Assembly: GCF_900095175.1 (NCBI RefSeq)
Contig: NZ_LT606946.1
Location: 1,767,417 to 1,831,416 of the forward strand
Direction: 5' to 3'
DNA length: 64,000 nt
Origin: Polynucleobacter necessarius
Lineage (GTDB): Bacteria; Pseudomonadota; Gammaproteobacteria; Burkholderiales; Burkholderiaceae
Part shown: piece by piece, positions 7,427-16,817 of the stretch
How the letters are laid out: each line of letters starts with the position of its first letter
How positions within the stretch are numbered: position 1 is the stretch's first letter
Translations under genes and position numbers: made by a program
The notes under the pieces: model-generated
The model's input: the letters and a program-made list of their open reading frames with translations, nothing else
What the model was told of the DNA's origin: nothing
Database searches by the model: none

Positions 7427-7457
7427 ACAATTAAACCCGGTTTGCCAGGCGTCGCGT

Positions 7458-7486
7458 AATTAAACGCTTTTCAAAAGCGTTTAATT
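7458..7486 (+). terminator. Perfect 14-bp inverted repeat, probable terminator
   Basis: AATTAAACGCTTTT, one C, then AAAAGCGTTTAATT: perfect arms of 14 bp. Symmetric, so it could act in both directions. It ends the small-gene cluster 32 bases after copy 3 and precedes tag. Confidence 0.6.
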
Positions 7487-7570
7487 TGGAACAGTTTTAT
7501 AGTTTTCCCAATACTCTAGGGGTGGGCAATTAACCACCCTCTATCTTACCTACCGCCTTAGAATCAAGAC

Positions 7571-8155
7571 ATGAAATCACTAATTCGCTGCCCCTGGTGT
7601 GAGGGCTTTGATCTATATCGCCAGTATCATGATACTGAATGGGGTGTTCCACTGCACGATAGCAGGCAATTATTTGAATTGCTGATATTGGAAGGTGCCC
7701 AGGCTGGTCTTTCTTGGTCAACCGTCTTAAAAAAGCGAGAAACCTATCGCGAAGCATTTGACAACTTCGACCCAAAGAAGATCGCCAACTATGACGATAA
7801 GAAGGTGGCTGAACTATTGGTAAATCCTGGAATTATTCGTAATCGCCTTAAAGTAGCCGCAACGATTGGCAACGCTAAAGCTTATTTGGCCCTTGAGAGA
7901 AGTGGGCAACCCTTCAATCAATTTCTTTGGGCATTCGTTAAAAACAAACCCATTCAAAATAATCATCTCTCTTTAAGTGAGCTGCCATCAAACTCACCTG
8001 AATCAGATGCAATGAGCAGGGCATTACTAAAAGCCGGATTTAAGTTTGTTGGCACAACAATTTGTTATGCGTTTATGCAGGCCAGCGGAATGATTAATGA
8101 TCATCTCGTTTCTTGTCATCGACATGCCGCAGTGAAAAGGAAGACAAAAATATAG
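7571..8155 (+). CDS. tag: DNA-3-methyladenine glycosylase I
   Basis: 194 residues. Tag removes 3-methyladenine from alkylated DNA. Visible landmarks: RCPWC and the following YHDTEWGVP (Cys/His zinc ligands and substrate region), LEGAQAGLSWSTVLKKR (helix-hairpin-helix side), GFKFVGTTICYAFMQASG and NDHLVSCHRH with the C-terminal His/Cys zinc ligands. Normal length; ATG at 7571. Monocistronic after the inverted repeat. Very likely functional. Confidence 0.93.
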   Translation: MKSLIRCPWCEGFDLYRQYHDTEWGVPLHDSRQLFELLILEGAQAGLSWSTVLKKRETYREAFDNFDPKKIANYDDKKVAELLVNPGIIRNRLKVAATIGNAKAYLALERSGQPFNQFLWAFVKNKPIQNNHLSLSELPSNSPESDAMSRALLKAGFKFVGTTICYAFMQASGMINDHLVSCHRHAAVKRKTKI

Positions 8156-8479
8156 CGTCCATCAACTAGCCGATTAACTTTTTTGCGCTAAATCAAATAC
8201 AAAATATCTCGCCAATTCAACGCTGTCGATGCCATTCGGGAAATATTTGAAACCACTGAGAGCCAATAGATCCAGTGCTTGTAGGGCGGTAGGCGCAACC
8301 AGCCTAGACCCAAATGCGCAGAACTGTTTTAATCTTCTATCCTAGCCTTTCAATCATAAATGAAGCTCTATTCCAGCTCGAAAAACAGCTTAATGAGGGC
8401 CAACAATTGGCTAGGTCCTGAAAATCTAAATGGGCAGGGGTATTGCTGGGGGCGCGATTAAGGGCCTGTAAGTTTTAGC
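8156..8479. other. Gene-poor stretch with an unidentified coding relic
   Basis: 324 bases between tag and the broken DUF1275. On the minus strand 8174-8350 there is a stop-to-stop frame containing FGSRLVAPTALQAL and GFKYFPNGIDSVELARYFV before a TAA at 8174-8176. It has protein-like composition, but I do not recognise it and find no start. Probably the C-terminal remnant of a deleted gene. Nothing is seen in the rest. Confidence 0.3.
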
Positions 8480-9147
8480 CTAAGCATCTTGCTCTTGGGC
8501 AGATTTATTGAATACCACCATAGCCAAGGACATGACGATAAATGCTATCCCAAGCCGACCATGCTGGATCAATCTTTGCTAAATAGCCGCTAATAGCTCC
8601 ACTAACAATAAATAACAAAATGGAGGTGAGTCTTCTGACCTAGCGCTCACTTTTAGAGGCAGTTAATGGCGACTCGGCAATCAGCGAGGTATATGTTCCC
8701 GTCAACAGACTAGTCGCTAAATCTTGAACGCCATGTACTCTGACGATAGTTGCCATGGCACCCATAGCCATTGATAAAAGATTAACCAGCATATCTCTGA
8801 GGGGCTGATGTGTTTCCGGCGCCCGCCAAATAGTTAAGGCCATTGCAATGCCCAGTAGCAACCAAACAATCCAAAAAGCTTTGCGCGAGCGGATTTCCGC
8901 CACCACAAACTTTCATCACCCTTGCTGCAATGATGACGCCGATAGTAAAACCGTCCAAGGCCCGAAGATACTTGAGGCCCATTTCAATTGGATGGCCATC
9001 TGCAAGTGCAATAGTGAACATCAATATATTGCCAGTCATCATTGCAGAAAATACGCCATCCAGACCCACAAAACAGGTGACATCTACTAAGCCACAAACA
9101 CAGGCTAAAAGATAGATAGCATATTTATGCTCAGGGATGCGCATCAA
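8480..9147 (-). pseudogene. Second DUF1275 (YoaK-like) gene, multiply disrupted
   Basis: From the ATG at 9147: CVCGLVDVTCFVGL, MMTGNILMFT and GFTIGVIIAARV are DUF1275 signatures. A frameshift near 8900 moves the reading to RSRKAFWIVWLLLG ... HGVQDLATSLLTGTYTSLI. A TAG at 8640-8642 stops that frame, yet it continues in phase as RRLTSILLFIVSGAISGYLA. A further frameshift near 8550 leads to GIAFIVMSLAMVVF and a final stop at 8480-8482. Two indels and one nonsense codon: clearly dead. The intact paralogue is at 5891-6649. Confidence 0.85.
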
Positions 9148-9264
9148 AATCCTTGGTTAAGTTAGTTAACAAAATCAAGCGCAGCGAATGAAATCAATTT
9201 TTCCTCTACGTCGACTGAGCTGGCAGGTGAATAGACATTTAAATTCTACTGAATAGAGTCCTTC

Positions 9265-10273
9265 TTAGGGAGTAATGCTTAAACGTAAGTAGGCCCCAAA
9301 AACAACTAAGTGAATAATGCCTTGAGCAAATGTCGCCCTTCCCATCGAAATAGTCATGATGCTTAGGATAAAGGTGAGCATTAAGGTGAGCATTAAGAAG
9401 ACTAATGATTTTGCATCGAGGCCCAGCGTTAGAGTGATGCCAAATACATAAGAAAGAACAGCTACCACTGGAATGGTGAGGCCTACGCTAGCCAAGCCTG
9501 ACCCAAATGCTAAGTTAAAACTATTTTGCATTTTGTTGTCGATGGCTTGTCTGATTGCGGTAAAAGACTCTGGCAATAGCACTAAACAGGCAATCAAGAT
9601 TCCAACGACTTCGTGTGGTGCGCCTGCCGCCTTAACTCCAGTCTCAATAAATAGGGCCAATTGCTTGGCCAACACAATCACGGCGGTTAATGAGGTGAGG
9701 AGCGCAAAGGCCCCAATAATTGTTTTGCGATTACTTGGCTTAGGGTGGGATTTTGAGCCTTCTTCAGCATGATCAAAGATAGGCGCCAAAAACATCGCCT
9801 TATGACGAATAGTTTGGGCATACACAGGTCACATACAAAATAAAACATGCTATAGCAGCCCCTCTGAGTTGAGGTAGGGAGTAATTAGGCCCTGGCGTAC
9901 TAGTTGTATAAGTAGGCAAGACAAATGCTAGTGTAGATGCCGTAATTAAAAGAGCTAGTGCAATATTGCTACCTTCAGACTTAAACACAGTCTCATGATG
10001 TTTAATGGCGCCTATCAATAAACTAACGCCTACTATGCCGTTACATACAATCATGATGGTGGCAAAAATAGAATCTCTTACGACTGCTTCGCTACCAGGA
10101 GTTCTGCTTAATAAAATACTAGCAATCAATGCCACTTCGATCACAGTCACTGCAATAGCCAATATTAACGTCCCATAGGGTTGGCCAACTCGATGTGCGA
10201 TGATTTCGACAAAATACACCGAGGCAAGTACTGCGGCTATAAGTGCAATCGTCAGAATTAGCGCTGTCATCAT
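9265..10273 (-). pseudogene. chaA: Calcium/sodium:proton antiporter, frameshifted
   Basis: CaCA-family ChaA homologue. The first part (10273-9830) has EIIAHRVGQPYGTLILAIAV and the alpha-1 repeat. A +1 shift near 9826-9830 (LYVTC / VYAQTIRHKA) breaks it, and the second part (from about 9825) carries the alpha-2 repeat GILIACLVLLPESFTAIRQ and the terminal helices. The start at 10273 also lacks roughly the first 40 residues and the first membrane helix of E. coli ChaA. A short duplication (AAGGTGAGCATT twice near 9375-9395) adds LTLML-type residues. Inactive by inference. Confidence 0.8.
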
Positions 10274-10300
10274 GGGATATATTTTTTACTATTAGTTTTA

Positions 10301-10942
10301 TTATTTCTTAGATCTCAGCACCAAGAAGTTTGGCACACTTAAATTCCAGTGAATTGCGCAAGCCCTAAATAAGAATATTTGTGCGGAGCAAAGCACCTCG
10401 CCAATCAGAGCATGTTCAGGAAAAGACTTTAACACTGCAACCATGGACACACAACCCAAGAGCACCGGAATAATATAAAGCTCACTGGACATCAATAATG
10501 TTTTTCGTTCGGCAATGACATCCCTGATGACTCCACCACCAATTGCAGACATCACGCCAAAAATAAGGGGAAGAATCGGTACGGTGTAACCAAACTCCCA
10601 AACTTTGAGAGTCCCCTGTACGGCAAATAAAGCCGCGCCAAAGGCATCTAAATACAACATTAATAGATACACTTTATTAATTCTGAAAAGTGGTTTTGCA
10701 ATAAAGACACAGGCACTAGCTAGTACAGCCAAGCGAATCTCAGTCGCATCCGGCAACCAAAATACGGGCTCACCAATCATAAGATCGCGCAAAGTTCCGC
10801 CACCAACAGCAGTAATACCGCCTAAAACAACTACTGCAAAAATATCAATATCGTCTTTCTCATTCACCGCAAGGACTGCCGTTATTGCAAAAGCAATGGT
10901 TGCGAGATTGCCTAACCAGAAATTAAGTGTTTGGAAGTCCAT
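10301..10942 (-). CDS. TRIC-type (YicG/UPF0126) cation channel family protein
   Basis: The best start is ATG at 10942 (MDFQTLNFWLG), giving 213 residues. Two homologous halves carry the glycine-rich motifs GGITAVGGGTLRDLMIG and GVMSAIGGGVIRDVIAE, with about seven membrane helices: the bacterial TRIC monovalent-cation channel family. The start overlaps the end of the OsmC-YcaO gene by 20 bases on the same strand, so the two are co-transcribed. A longer reading frame begins at 11023, but that would lie wholly within YcaO. Function in this genus unproven. Confidence 0.8.
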   Translation of the reverse strand: MDFQTLNFWLGNLATIAFAITAVLAVNEKDDIDIFAVVVLGGITAVGGGTLRDLMIGEPVFWLPDATEIRLAVLASACVFIAKPLFRINKVYLLMLYLDAFGAALFAVQGTLKVWEFGYTVPILPLIFGVMSAIGGGVIRDVIAERKTLLMSSELYIIPVLLGCVSMVAVLKSFPEHALIGEVLCSAQIFLFRACAIHWNLSVPNFLVLRSKK

Positions 10943-13139
10943 CGGGATCCTTAAATTTTGCTCGGGCAGCATGAAGTTTCTTATAACTATCAAGCAAGCG
11001 ATGATTTCTATCGAGGCCCTCAAGCTTTATGCTTGTGGGAGTCAAACCATAGAATCGGACAGTACCGTCTACCGAACCCATCACAGCATCCATTCTCTCG
11101 TCGCCAAACATTCGGCGGAAGTTTGCCATGTAGTCATCCAGCTCCAAATCTCCATCTAGCACGGCCTCTAACACCGCATTTAGTGCCTGATAAAACAATT
11201 TGCGTTCGACTGTATTGTCGTTATATTGCAGAAAAGCGCCGACAAGCTCATGTGCCTCTTCAAATTGTTTTAAGGCAAGATGAATGAGCAGTTTCAGCTC
11301 CAGAACAGTTAGCTGACCCCAAGGCGTATTCTCATCAAACTCAATGCCAATCAATGTGGCAATATCGCCGTGCTCATCCAACTCATTATTTTCCAAGCGC
11401 TCAAGTAGTGCAGTCAAACTTGCATCATTTAAGTTTGATAGATTCAAAATATCTGAGCGGAACAATAGCGCTTTGTTGGTGTTATCCCAAATCAAATCTT
11501 CGACTGGATAAATCTCGGAATATCCTGGCACCAAAATTCGGCAAGCGATCGCACCCAGCTGATCATATACCGCGACGTAGGCCTCTTTACCCAGAGGCTG
11601 AAGAATGTCAAATAATGTAGCGGCTTCTTGAGCATTTGAGTTTTCCCCTTTTCCAGAAAAATCCCAATCAACAAAATCGTAATTTGATTTGGCGCTGAAG
11701 AATCGCCACGACACAATCCCACTAGAGTCGATAAAGTGCTCAACAAAATTATTTGGCTCAGTCACTGCCTCACTTGTAAAAGTGGGTGGGGGTAAATCAT
11801 TCAAGCCCTCCAGACTGCGACCTTGCAGGAGTTCTGTTAGGCTCCGTTCCAGAGCGACCTCCAAGCTTGGATGTGCCCCAAAGGATGCAAATACTCCACC
11901 TGTTCGAGGATTCATCAAAGTAACGCACATGACGGGATAGACGCCGCCTAGTGATGCATCCTTTACCAGCGCCGGAAAGCCCTGCTCCTCAAGGCTCTGA
12001 ATGCCAGCCAGAATGCCGGGGTATTTTGCAAGCACCTCTTGTGGAACATCTGGCAAAGCAATTTCATCTTCAATAATTTGACGCTTAACTGCTCGCTCAA
12101 AGATCTCTGACAAGCATTGCACCTGCGCTTCGGCTAGTGTGTTGCCAGCACTCATGCCATTGCTGACATACAAATTTTCAATTAAGTTGGATGGGAAATA
12201 AACAGTCTTACCATCTGAATGTCGCACATATGGCAATGAACAAACACCGCGCTCGACATTGCCAGAATTGGTATCGATTAAATGTGAGCTACATAGTTCA
12301 CCATCAGCATTAAAAATCTCTAGGCAATACTCATCCAGAATTTCTTTGGGTAACGCATCTTTTGGTCCCGGCTTAAACCAACGTTCATTTGGATAATGAA
12401 CAAAATGGTCATTGGCAATATCTTCACCCCAAAATACGCCCGCATAAAAATGATTGTTACTCAGTCGCTCGATATACTCGCCCAAAGCAGATGCTAAGGC
12501 GCTTTCTTTGGTAGAGCCTTTGCCGTTGGTAAAACACATTGGCGAGTGTGCATCGCGAATATGCAAAGACCACACATTAGGAATCAGATTGCGCCATGAG
12601 GCAATTTCAATCTTAATTCCTAGATTGGCGAGCACAGCAGACATATTCGCAATGGTTTGCTCTAGCGGCAAATCCTTACCCGGAATAAAGGTGCTTACAT
12701 CTGAGGCCGAGTTCAAAGTTAAAAGGCTCTGCGCATCAGCATCTAGGTTTTTAACCTCTTCAATGACAAACTCTGGGCCCGCCTGCACAACTTTCTTGAC
12801 CGTACAGCGTTCGATGGATCGCAAGATACCCTGACGATCATTGGCAGAAATATCTTCTGGCAATTCAACCTGAATTTTGAATATCTGTTGGTAACGATTT
12901 TCTGGGTCGACAATATTATTTTGCGAAAGGCGGATATTCTCGGTTGAGATATTGCGTGTATCGCAATACAGCTTCACAAAATAGGCAGCACATAAAGCTG
13001 AGGAGGCTAAAAAGTAATCAAAAGGCCCGGGGGCTGAACCATCCCCCTTATATCGAATGGGCTGATCAGCAATCACCGTGAAGTCATCGAACTTGGCTTC
13101 GAGCCGCAACTTATCGAGAAAGTTAACCTTTATTTCCAT
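10923..13139 (-). CDS. OsmC-YcaO fusion protein
   Basis: 738 residues. Residues about 1-140 are an OsmC/Ohr-like domain with the two family cysteines (ASSALCAAY at C50 and IERCTVKK at C112). Residues about 175-560 are a YcaO ATP-dependent cyclodehydratase/kinase-like domain with the ATP/Mg motifs GEYIER (220-225), SEIFER (344-349) and RSLTELLQGR (432-441). The last ~170 residues are helical. YcaO enzymes activate backbone amides; E. coli YcaO has been linked to ribosomal protein S12 methylthiolation. The fusion with a thiol-peroxidase fold suggests redox or sulfur chemistry, but the substrate is unknown. No precursor peptide or dehydrogenase is adjacent. Coupled to the TRIC gene. Confidence 0.85.
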   Translation of the reverse strand: MEIKVNFLDKLRLEAKFDDFTVIADQPIRYKGDGSAPGPFDYFLASSALCAAYFVKLYCDTRNISTENIRLSQNNIVDPENRYQQIFKIQVELPEDISANDRQGILRSIERCTVKKVVQAGPEFVIEEVKNLDADAQSLLTLNSASDVSTFIPGKDLPLEQTIANMSAVLANLGIKIEIASWRNLIPNVWSLHIRDAHSPMCFTNGKGSTKESALASALGEYIERLSNNHFYAGVFWGEDIANDHFVHYPNERWFKPGPKDALPKEILDEYCLEIFNADGELCSSHLIDTNSGNVERGVCSLPYVRHSDGKTVYFPSNLIENLYVSNGMSAGNTLAEAQVQCLSEIFERAVKRQIIEDEIALPDVPQEVLAKYPGILAGIQSLEEQGFPALVKDASLGGVYPVMCVTLMNPRTGGVFASFGAHPSLEVALERSLTELLQGRSLEGLNDLPPPTFTSEAVTEPNNFVEHFIDSSGIVSWRFFSAKSNYDFVDWDFSGKGENSNAQEAATLFDILQPLGKEAYVAVYDQLGAIACRILVPGYSEIYPVEDLIWDNTNKALLFRSDILNLSNLNDASLTALLERLENNELDEHGDIATLIGIEFDENTPWGQLTVLELKLLIHLALKQFEEAHELVGAFLQYNDNTVERKLFYQALNAVLEAVLDGDLELDDYMANFRRMFGDERMDAVMGSVDGTVRFYGLTPTSIKLEGLDRNHRLLDSYKKLHAARAKFKDPDGLPNT

Positions 13140-13246
13140 GGGAATAATTCCGAAATGATGTGAGCGCTATTATCCGTCGCAACGTCAACGCTGTGTGCCA
13201 CATCATTGTCCCCACACATTCATTTCCAGGGGCTCATGGCGGAGTC

Positions 13247-13927
13247 TTACTGCTCGGCTTTATTGCGTGACGTGTCGATTCCTAAGGCTTTTAGCTTGCG
13301 GTAGAGATGGGTTCGCTCCAGACCTGTGTATTCAGAAATCTTGGTCATGCTACTGCCCATGATGATCATTTGATGCTCAAAATAGGCTTTTTCGAATAAG
13401 TCTCTAGCCTCACGGAGCGGCAAATCAAAATAGGTTTTTGCAATTCCGCTAATGTACTCCCCTTCTTGCGCTTGGGTCGCTTGCTTGCTAGCTGCTGCTC
13501 TAGGAATGGGGGTGGATGAAGGTGCCGAAGGTGTCTTCTCCTCCACAGGCTCAACATACTTAGGCGCGCTCTCAAGCGCTTTATTGACTGTCTTTAGTAG
13601 TTTTTGAAGTGCAATTGGCTTTTCTAAGAAGTTGAGTGCGCCAATGCGTGTAGCCTCAACCGCAGTATCGATCGTGGCATGTCCAGACATCATGACTACT
13701 GGCATCGTGAGCTGACCCGTCTTAGACCACTCCTTTAATAGAGTAATACCGTCAACATCTGGCATCCAAATATCAAGCAAAACGAGGTCTGGGCGCATTT
13801 GTTCGCGGATTGTACGAGCCTGCATAGCGCTCTCAGCCGCATAAACAGTGTGACCTTCATCCGTCAGAATCTCATTGAGAAGCTCTCGGATTCCCATCTC
13901 ATCGTCGACCACCAAAATACTTGCCAT
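13247..13927 (-). CDS. NtrX-like response regulator without AAA+ domain
   Basis: 226 residues. The N-terminal receiver domain has the acidic pocket D8/D9, phospho-acceptor D52 (LVLLDIWMPD) and K103 (LEKPIAL). A Pro/Ala-rich linker about 125-160 follows. The C-terminus has a Fis-type helix-turn-helix (MTKISEYTGLERTHLYRKLKALGI). NtrX family members normally carry a central sigma-54-interacting AAA+ domain of about 240 residues, which is absent here. It lies 2 bases downstream of its sensor kinase. Likely acts as an activator or repressor independent of sigma-54. Confidence 0.85.
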   Translation of the reverse strand: MASILVVDDEMGIRELLNEILTDEGHTVYAAESAMQARTIREQMRPDLVLLDIWMPDVDGITLLKEWSKTGQLTMPVVMMSGHATIDTAVEATRIGALNFLEKPIALQKLLKTVNKALESAPKYVEPVEEKTPSAPSSTPIPRAAASKQATQAQEGEYISGIAKTYFDLPLREARDLFEKAYFEHQMIIMGSSMTKISEYTGLERTHLYRKLKALGIDTSRNKAEQ

Positions 13928-13929
13928 AC

Positions 13930-16239
13930 TTATGCTGCCTCTTTTGCCAGATTCATAAACAAAATTGATACTTGTGCACCGATCACTTCGTCTCCCCGCA
14001 TGCGGTTTCGAACTTCAATTTTGGCGCCGTGATCATCCACGATTTTCTTCACTACTGCCAGACCCAATCCGGTGCCCTTGCTCTTTGTTGTTACATACGG
14101 CTCAAATGCCCTTGCCAATATCTTAGCTGGAAATCCTGAACCGCTATCACTTATCGTTAGGCGCACCGCATTCTGTGGCACACCATTGACTTCACCGTAA
14201 GACACTAATTCAGTTTTTACTTCAACTGGCTCAGCTTGATGCTTACCCTCAAGAGTAGCATCTTGTGCATTCTGCAAAAGATTATGAGTAATCTGCCTGA
14301 GTTGCGTAGGATCGCCCATGATGTTTGGACAACGCGTATCTAGTTGGGTTTTTATGGGGCTGCCTTCGTACAAACCCAAAATCTCTTGTGTCAAGGTGTT
14401 AATAGAGACTGATTTCAGTTGTGGGCTGGGCGTTTTTGCAAAATCCCTAAAATCATTCACCATCTCCTTCATAGCCTGAACTTGTCCGATGATTGTTTCA
14501 GTACTCCGATTCATCATCTCTTCTTGCTCGGGGCTCAACTTACCTGCTAACTTATGCTGCAATCTCTCTGCTGAGAGCTGTATAGGGGTTAGCGGATTCT
14601 TAATCTCATGCGCTAGGCGTCTGGCAACCTCACTCCAAGCAATCGAGCGCTGAGCGCTGACTACATCAGTAATGTCATCAAACACCACCATGCGTAAATC
14701 CGCAGTTAACTCGGTTCCGCGAATAAATAAGGTCACGCCAGGTTCATTCTCAAACTCGTTTGTACTGTGGAGCTGAATCTGTTTTTGCCATACTGGTGCA
14801 GATTTCTTGGCCTCTAAGTCAGGCTGACCACTCTCTACACTCACTGCTAACTTCATTGTGGCAAAGCCCTCTTTAATTGCCTGATCAAATTCAACAAGAC
14901 TTGGGCTGTCACTTAAAGGGCGTCCATCCATTTGCGTTAGGTCTTGCCCAAAAATACGATCGGCACCTGCATTGCTTGAAACCACATTGAAATTTTTATC
15001 AAAAATACAAACGCCCGCAGTTAAATTACCCAATACTGTTTCTAAGAATGATTTGGATTCTTGGAGGGATGTCCTGGTATCGGCCAACTGACGGGTCATC
15101 AAATTAAATTGACGGGTTAACATCCCCAGCTCGTCCCCAGTGTCCAACTCTGGTTTGGGAGATAAGTCACCCTGAGCAACAGCCTGAGTCCCCTCTAATA
15201 ACATCAACAAAGGTCTGGCTAGCTGACGGCCCAAAGTTAAAGCCAAAGTAACCGCTACAAATAATGCAAAAAATAGCGTTAATGTAAGTGTGCCCACAAA
15301 CATTTTCCTTAAGCCAGTTCGGCCCAAGGACTTCTCTTGATAATCGCTATAGGCAGACTCAACTGTAACGATATTTTTAGCTAATGGTCCAGGAATAAAG
15401 CGCACTAACTGTAAAAAATATTTATCTTCCACCTCTCTGACAGAACCCGATTTACCGAAGAGCTGCTTTTTGCGCACAATCGGGATGATTGCCCTCACTC
15501 GGTAACCGCGCTGACCACCATCTATTTCTATTTGCTCTACAGAAGTGATGCCCTTCTTTTTAAATGCCTCAACAATGACATCGGGAGCGGGTGCGGGAAG
15601 ATATTTTTTAGGCCGTGATTCACTAGTTAAGATCAAGTTGCGCTGGATACCAAAAAGACTTACCTCTTGAATACCAAATTGATTGCGAATCTTCATCACC
15701 ATCGGACCAACCTGCTCAGAGGTTGCGCCCGATGGGACCTGAATAATTTGCTCGGCAATGTAATTGCCTTCAGCCAAAATCTCTTCTTGTGCAACACGCA
15801 GGGTAACGCGCCCCAGCTCAAGCCCAGCATCTAGTGCAAACTCTGCCTGCACATCAAACCACGTCTCAATGCTGCGAGAAACGAACTGCAAAGAGACGCC
15901 ATACAAAATTAAGCCTGGGACGACGCCAACCAAAGCAAAAATCATGGCTAGCTTAGCAATTAAGCGAGTACCAAATCGGCCCTTACGCCAACGAATGGCA
16001 ATGACTATCACCAAGGTCAAGATGACCAGTGTTAAACAAATACCAATGATGACGTTAGCTGCATAAAGCCAAATGAAATAGTTATCAAAGAACTCGGTAT
16101 TTGATGTTGCAATAGATAACAACACCAATAGTAGGAGCGCAAAAGTGCCAATCACTGCCATCGCTATCGGCAGAGCGCGCCTTTTCCAAATGTCCCTCTC
16201 AAACGCATTTGATCCAATGAAGTCTAAAGATATCTTCAT
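13930..16239 (-). CDS. NtrY-like sensor histidine kinase
   Basis: 769 residues. Three N-terminal membrane helices (about 25-45, 57-83, 95-117), an extracytoplasmic sensor segment to about 310, and a fourth helix (313-336). These are followed by HAMP (337-390), PAS (395-520), HisKA with H544 in ARRLAHEIKNPLTP, and HATPase_c with N-box NLLQNAQDA and GTGLGLAVV (722-730). All kinase motifs are intact. Its start overlaps the end of the DUF4390 gene, and the response regulator follows directly, forming a DUF4390-kinase-regulator operon. NtrY-type kinases respond to nitrogen or redox/envelope signals; the signal here is not known. Confidence 0.9.
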   Translation of the reverse strand: MKISLDFIGSNAFERDIWKRRALPIAMAVIGTFALLLLVLLSIATSNTEFFDNYFIWLYAANVIIGICLTLVILTLVIVIAIRWRKGRFGTRLIAKLAMIFALVGVVPGLILYGVSLQFVSRSIETWFDVQAEFALDAGLELGRVTLRVAQEEILAEGNYIAEQIIQVPSGATSEQVGPMVMKIRNQFGIQEVSLFGIQRNLILTSESRPKKYLPAPAPDVIVEAFKKKGITSVEQIEIDGGQRGYRVRAIIPIVRKKQLFGKSGSVREVEDKYFLQLVRFIPGPLAKNIVTVESAYSDYQEKSLGRTGLRKMFVGTLTLTLFFALFVAVTLALTLGRQLARPLLMLLEGTQAVAQGDLSPKPELDTGDELGMLTRQFNLMTRQLADTRTSLQESKSFLETVLGNLTAGVCIFDKNFNVVSSNAGADRIFGQDLTQMDGRPLSDSPSLVEFDQAIKEGFATMKLAVSVESGQPDLEAKKSAPVWQKQIQLHSTNEFENEPGVTLFIRGTELTADLRMVVFDDITDVVSAQRSIAWSEVARRLAHEIKNPLTPIQLSAERLQHKLAGKLSPEQEEMMNRSTETIIGQVQAMKEMVNDFRDFAKTPSPQLKSVSINTLTQEILGLYEGSPIKTQLDTRCPNIMGDPTQLRQITHNLLQNAQDATLEGKHQAEPVEVKTELVSYGEVNGVPQNAVRLTISDSGSGFPAKILARAFEPYVTTKSKGTGLGLAVVKKIVDDHGAKIEVRNRMRGDEVIGAQVSILFMNLAKEAA

Positions 16240-16817
16240 CGTTTAATCAGGTTGGGACCGGTCGGTAAAAATGGAAAGCGAACCCAATCACTAGTGACAT
16301 TCCAGTCACGATTGTTTAGCGCATTTACCTGAAATGGCTTGGGTAGCTTACTCAAATCTAGAGTCATTCTGAGTGCTGCAGTGTAAGACTTGCTTGCATC
16401 AATCTGGCTGCCATCAATAACTCGCCAACCGCCGATACTCCCAACGGCCTGCAAGGCTTCAAATATTGTTTTTGCAGAAAAGGTAAAGCCTTCAGAGGCG
16501 ATACGATATTGCTGAGTCATTGGCTGATATGACAAGCGCGTTAGTCGCTGTGCCAGTGCAGGCTTTTCATCAAACCAATACCAGCGTGAACGGGTTACAT
16601 CAAACTCAGTCTGAAAATATAAGACAACCCCTTTTTGAACTGCGTCTTCTAGGCCAGGGCTTAATTCAATCTTAAAAGTAGCATTCAATAGCCAGTCGTT
16701 ATCCACCCGCTCTAGCTCAGCAGATTTAAGTTTGATTCCCTCTGCATTTGCAGCCACCGAAAATAGACTCAGCGTTATCAAAACACAAAGGGTGAATTGT
16801 TTAATGCATTGGCTCAT
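16236..16817 (-). CDS. DUF4390 exported protein
   Basis: 193 residues with a Sec signal peptide (FTLCVLITLSLFSVAANA, cleavage near residue 25). The DUF4390 core follows: ELERVDNDWLLNATFKIELSPGLEDAVQKGV..YFQTEFDVTRSRWYWFDE. This family regularly precedes NtrY-like kinases in Burkholderiales and overlaps it here by 4 bases. That suggests a periplasmic accessory to the sensor, which is an inference from context. The start overlaps rsmB by 4 bases. Confidence 0.8.
   Translation of the reverse strand: MSQCIKQFTLCVLITLSLFSVAANAEGIKLKSAELERVDNDWLLNATFKIELSPGLEDAVQKGVVLYFQTEFDVTRSRWYWFDEKPALAQRLTRLSYQPMTQQYRIASEGFTFSAKTIFEALQAVGSIGGWRVIDGSQIDASKSYTAALRMTLDLSKLPKPFQVNALNNRDWNVTSDWVRFPFLPTGPNLIKR

Noticed and set aside
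1..9150. A prophage, transposon or defence island in the accessory left part
   Set aside because: No integrase, transposase, phage structural, nuclease or restriction gene is visible; only small genes, pseudogenes and tRNA relics.
10605..11159. 184-codon plus-strand open frame opposite the TRIC and YcaO genes
   Set aside because: It lies wholly antisense to two well-supported genes and has a low-complexity, family-less translation. A shadow frame.
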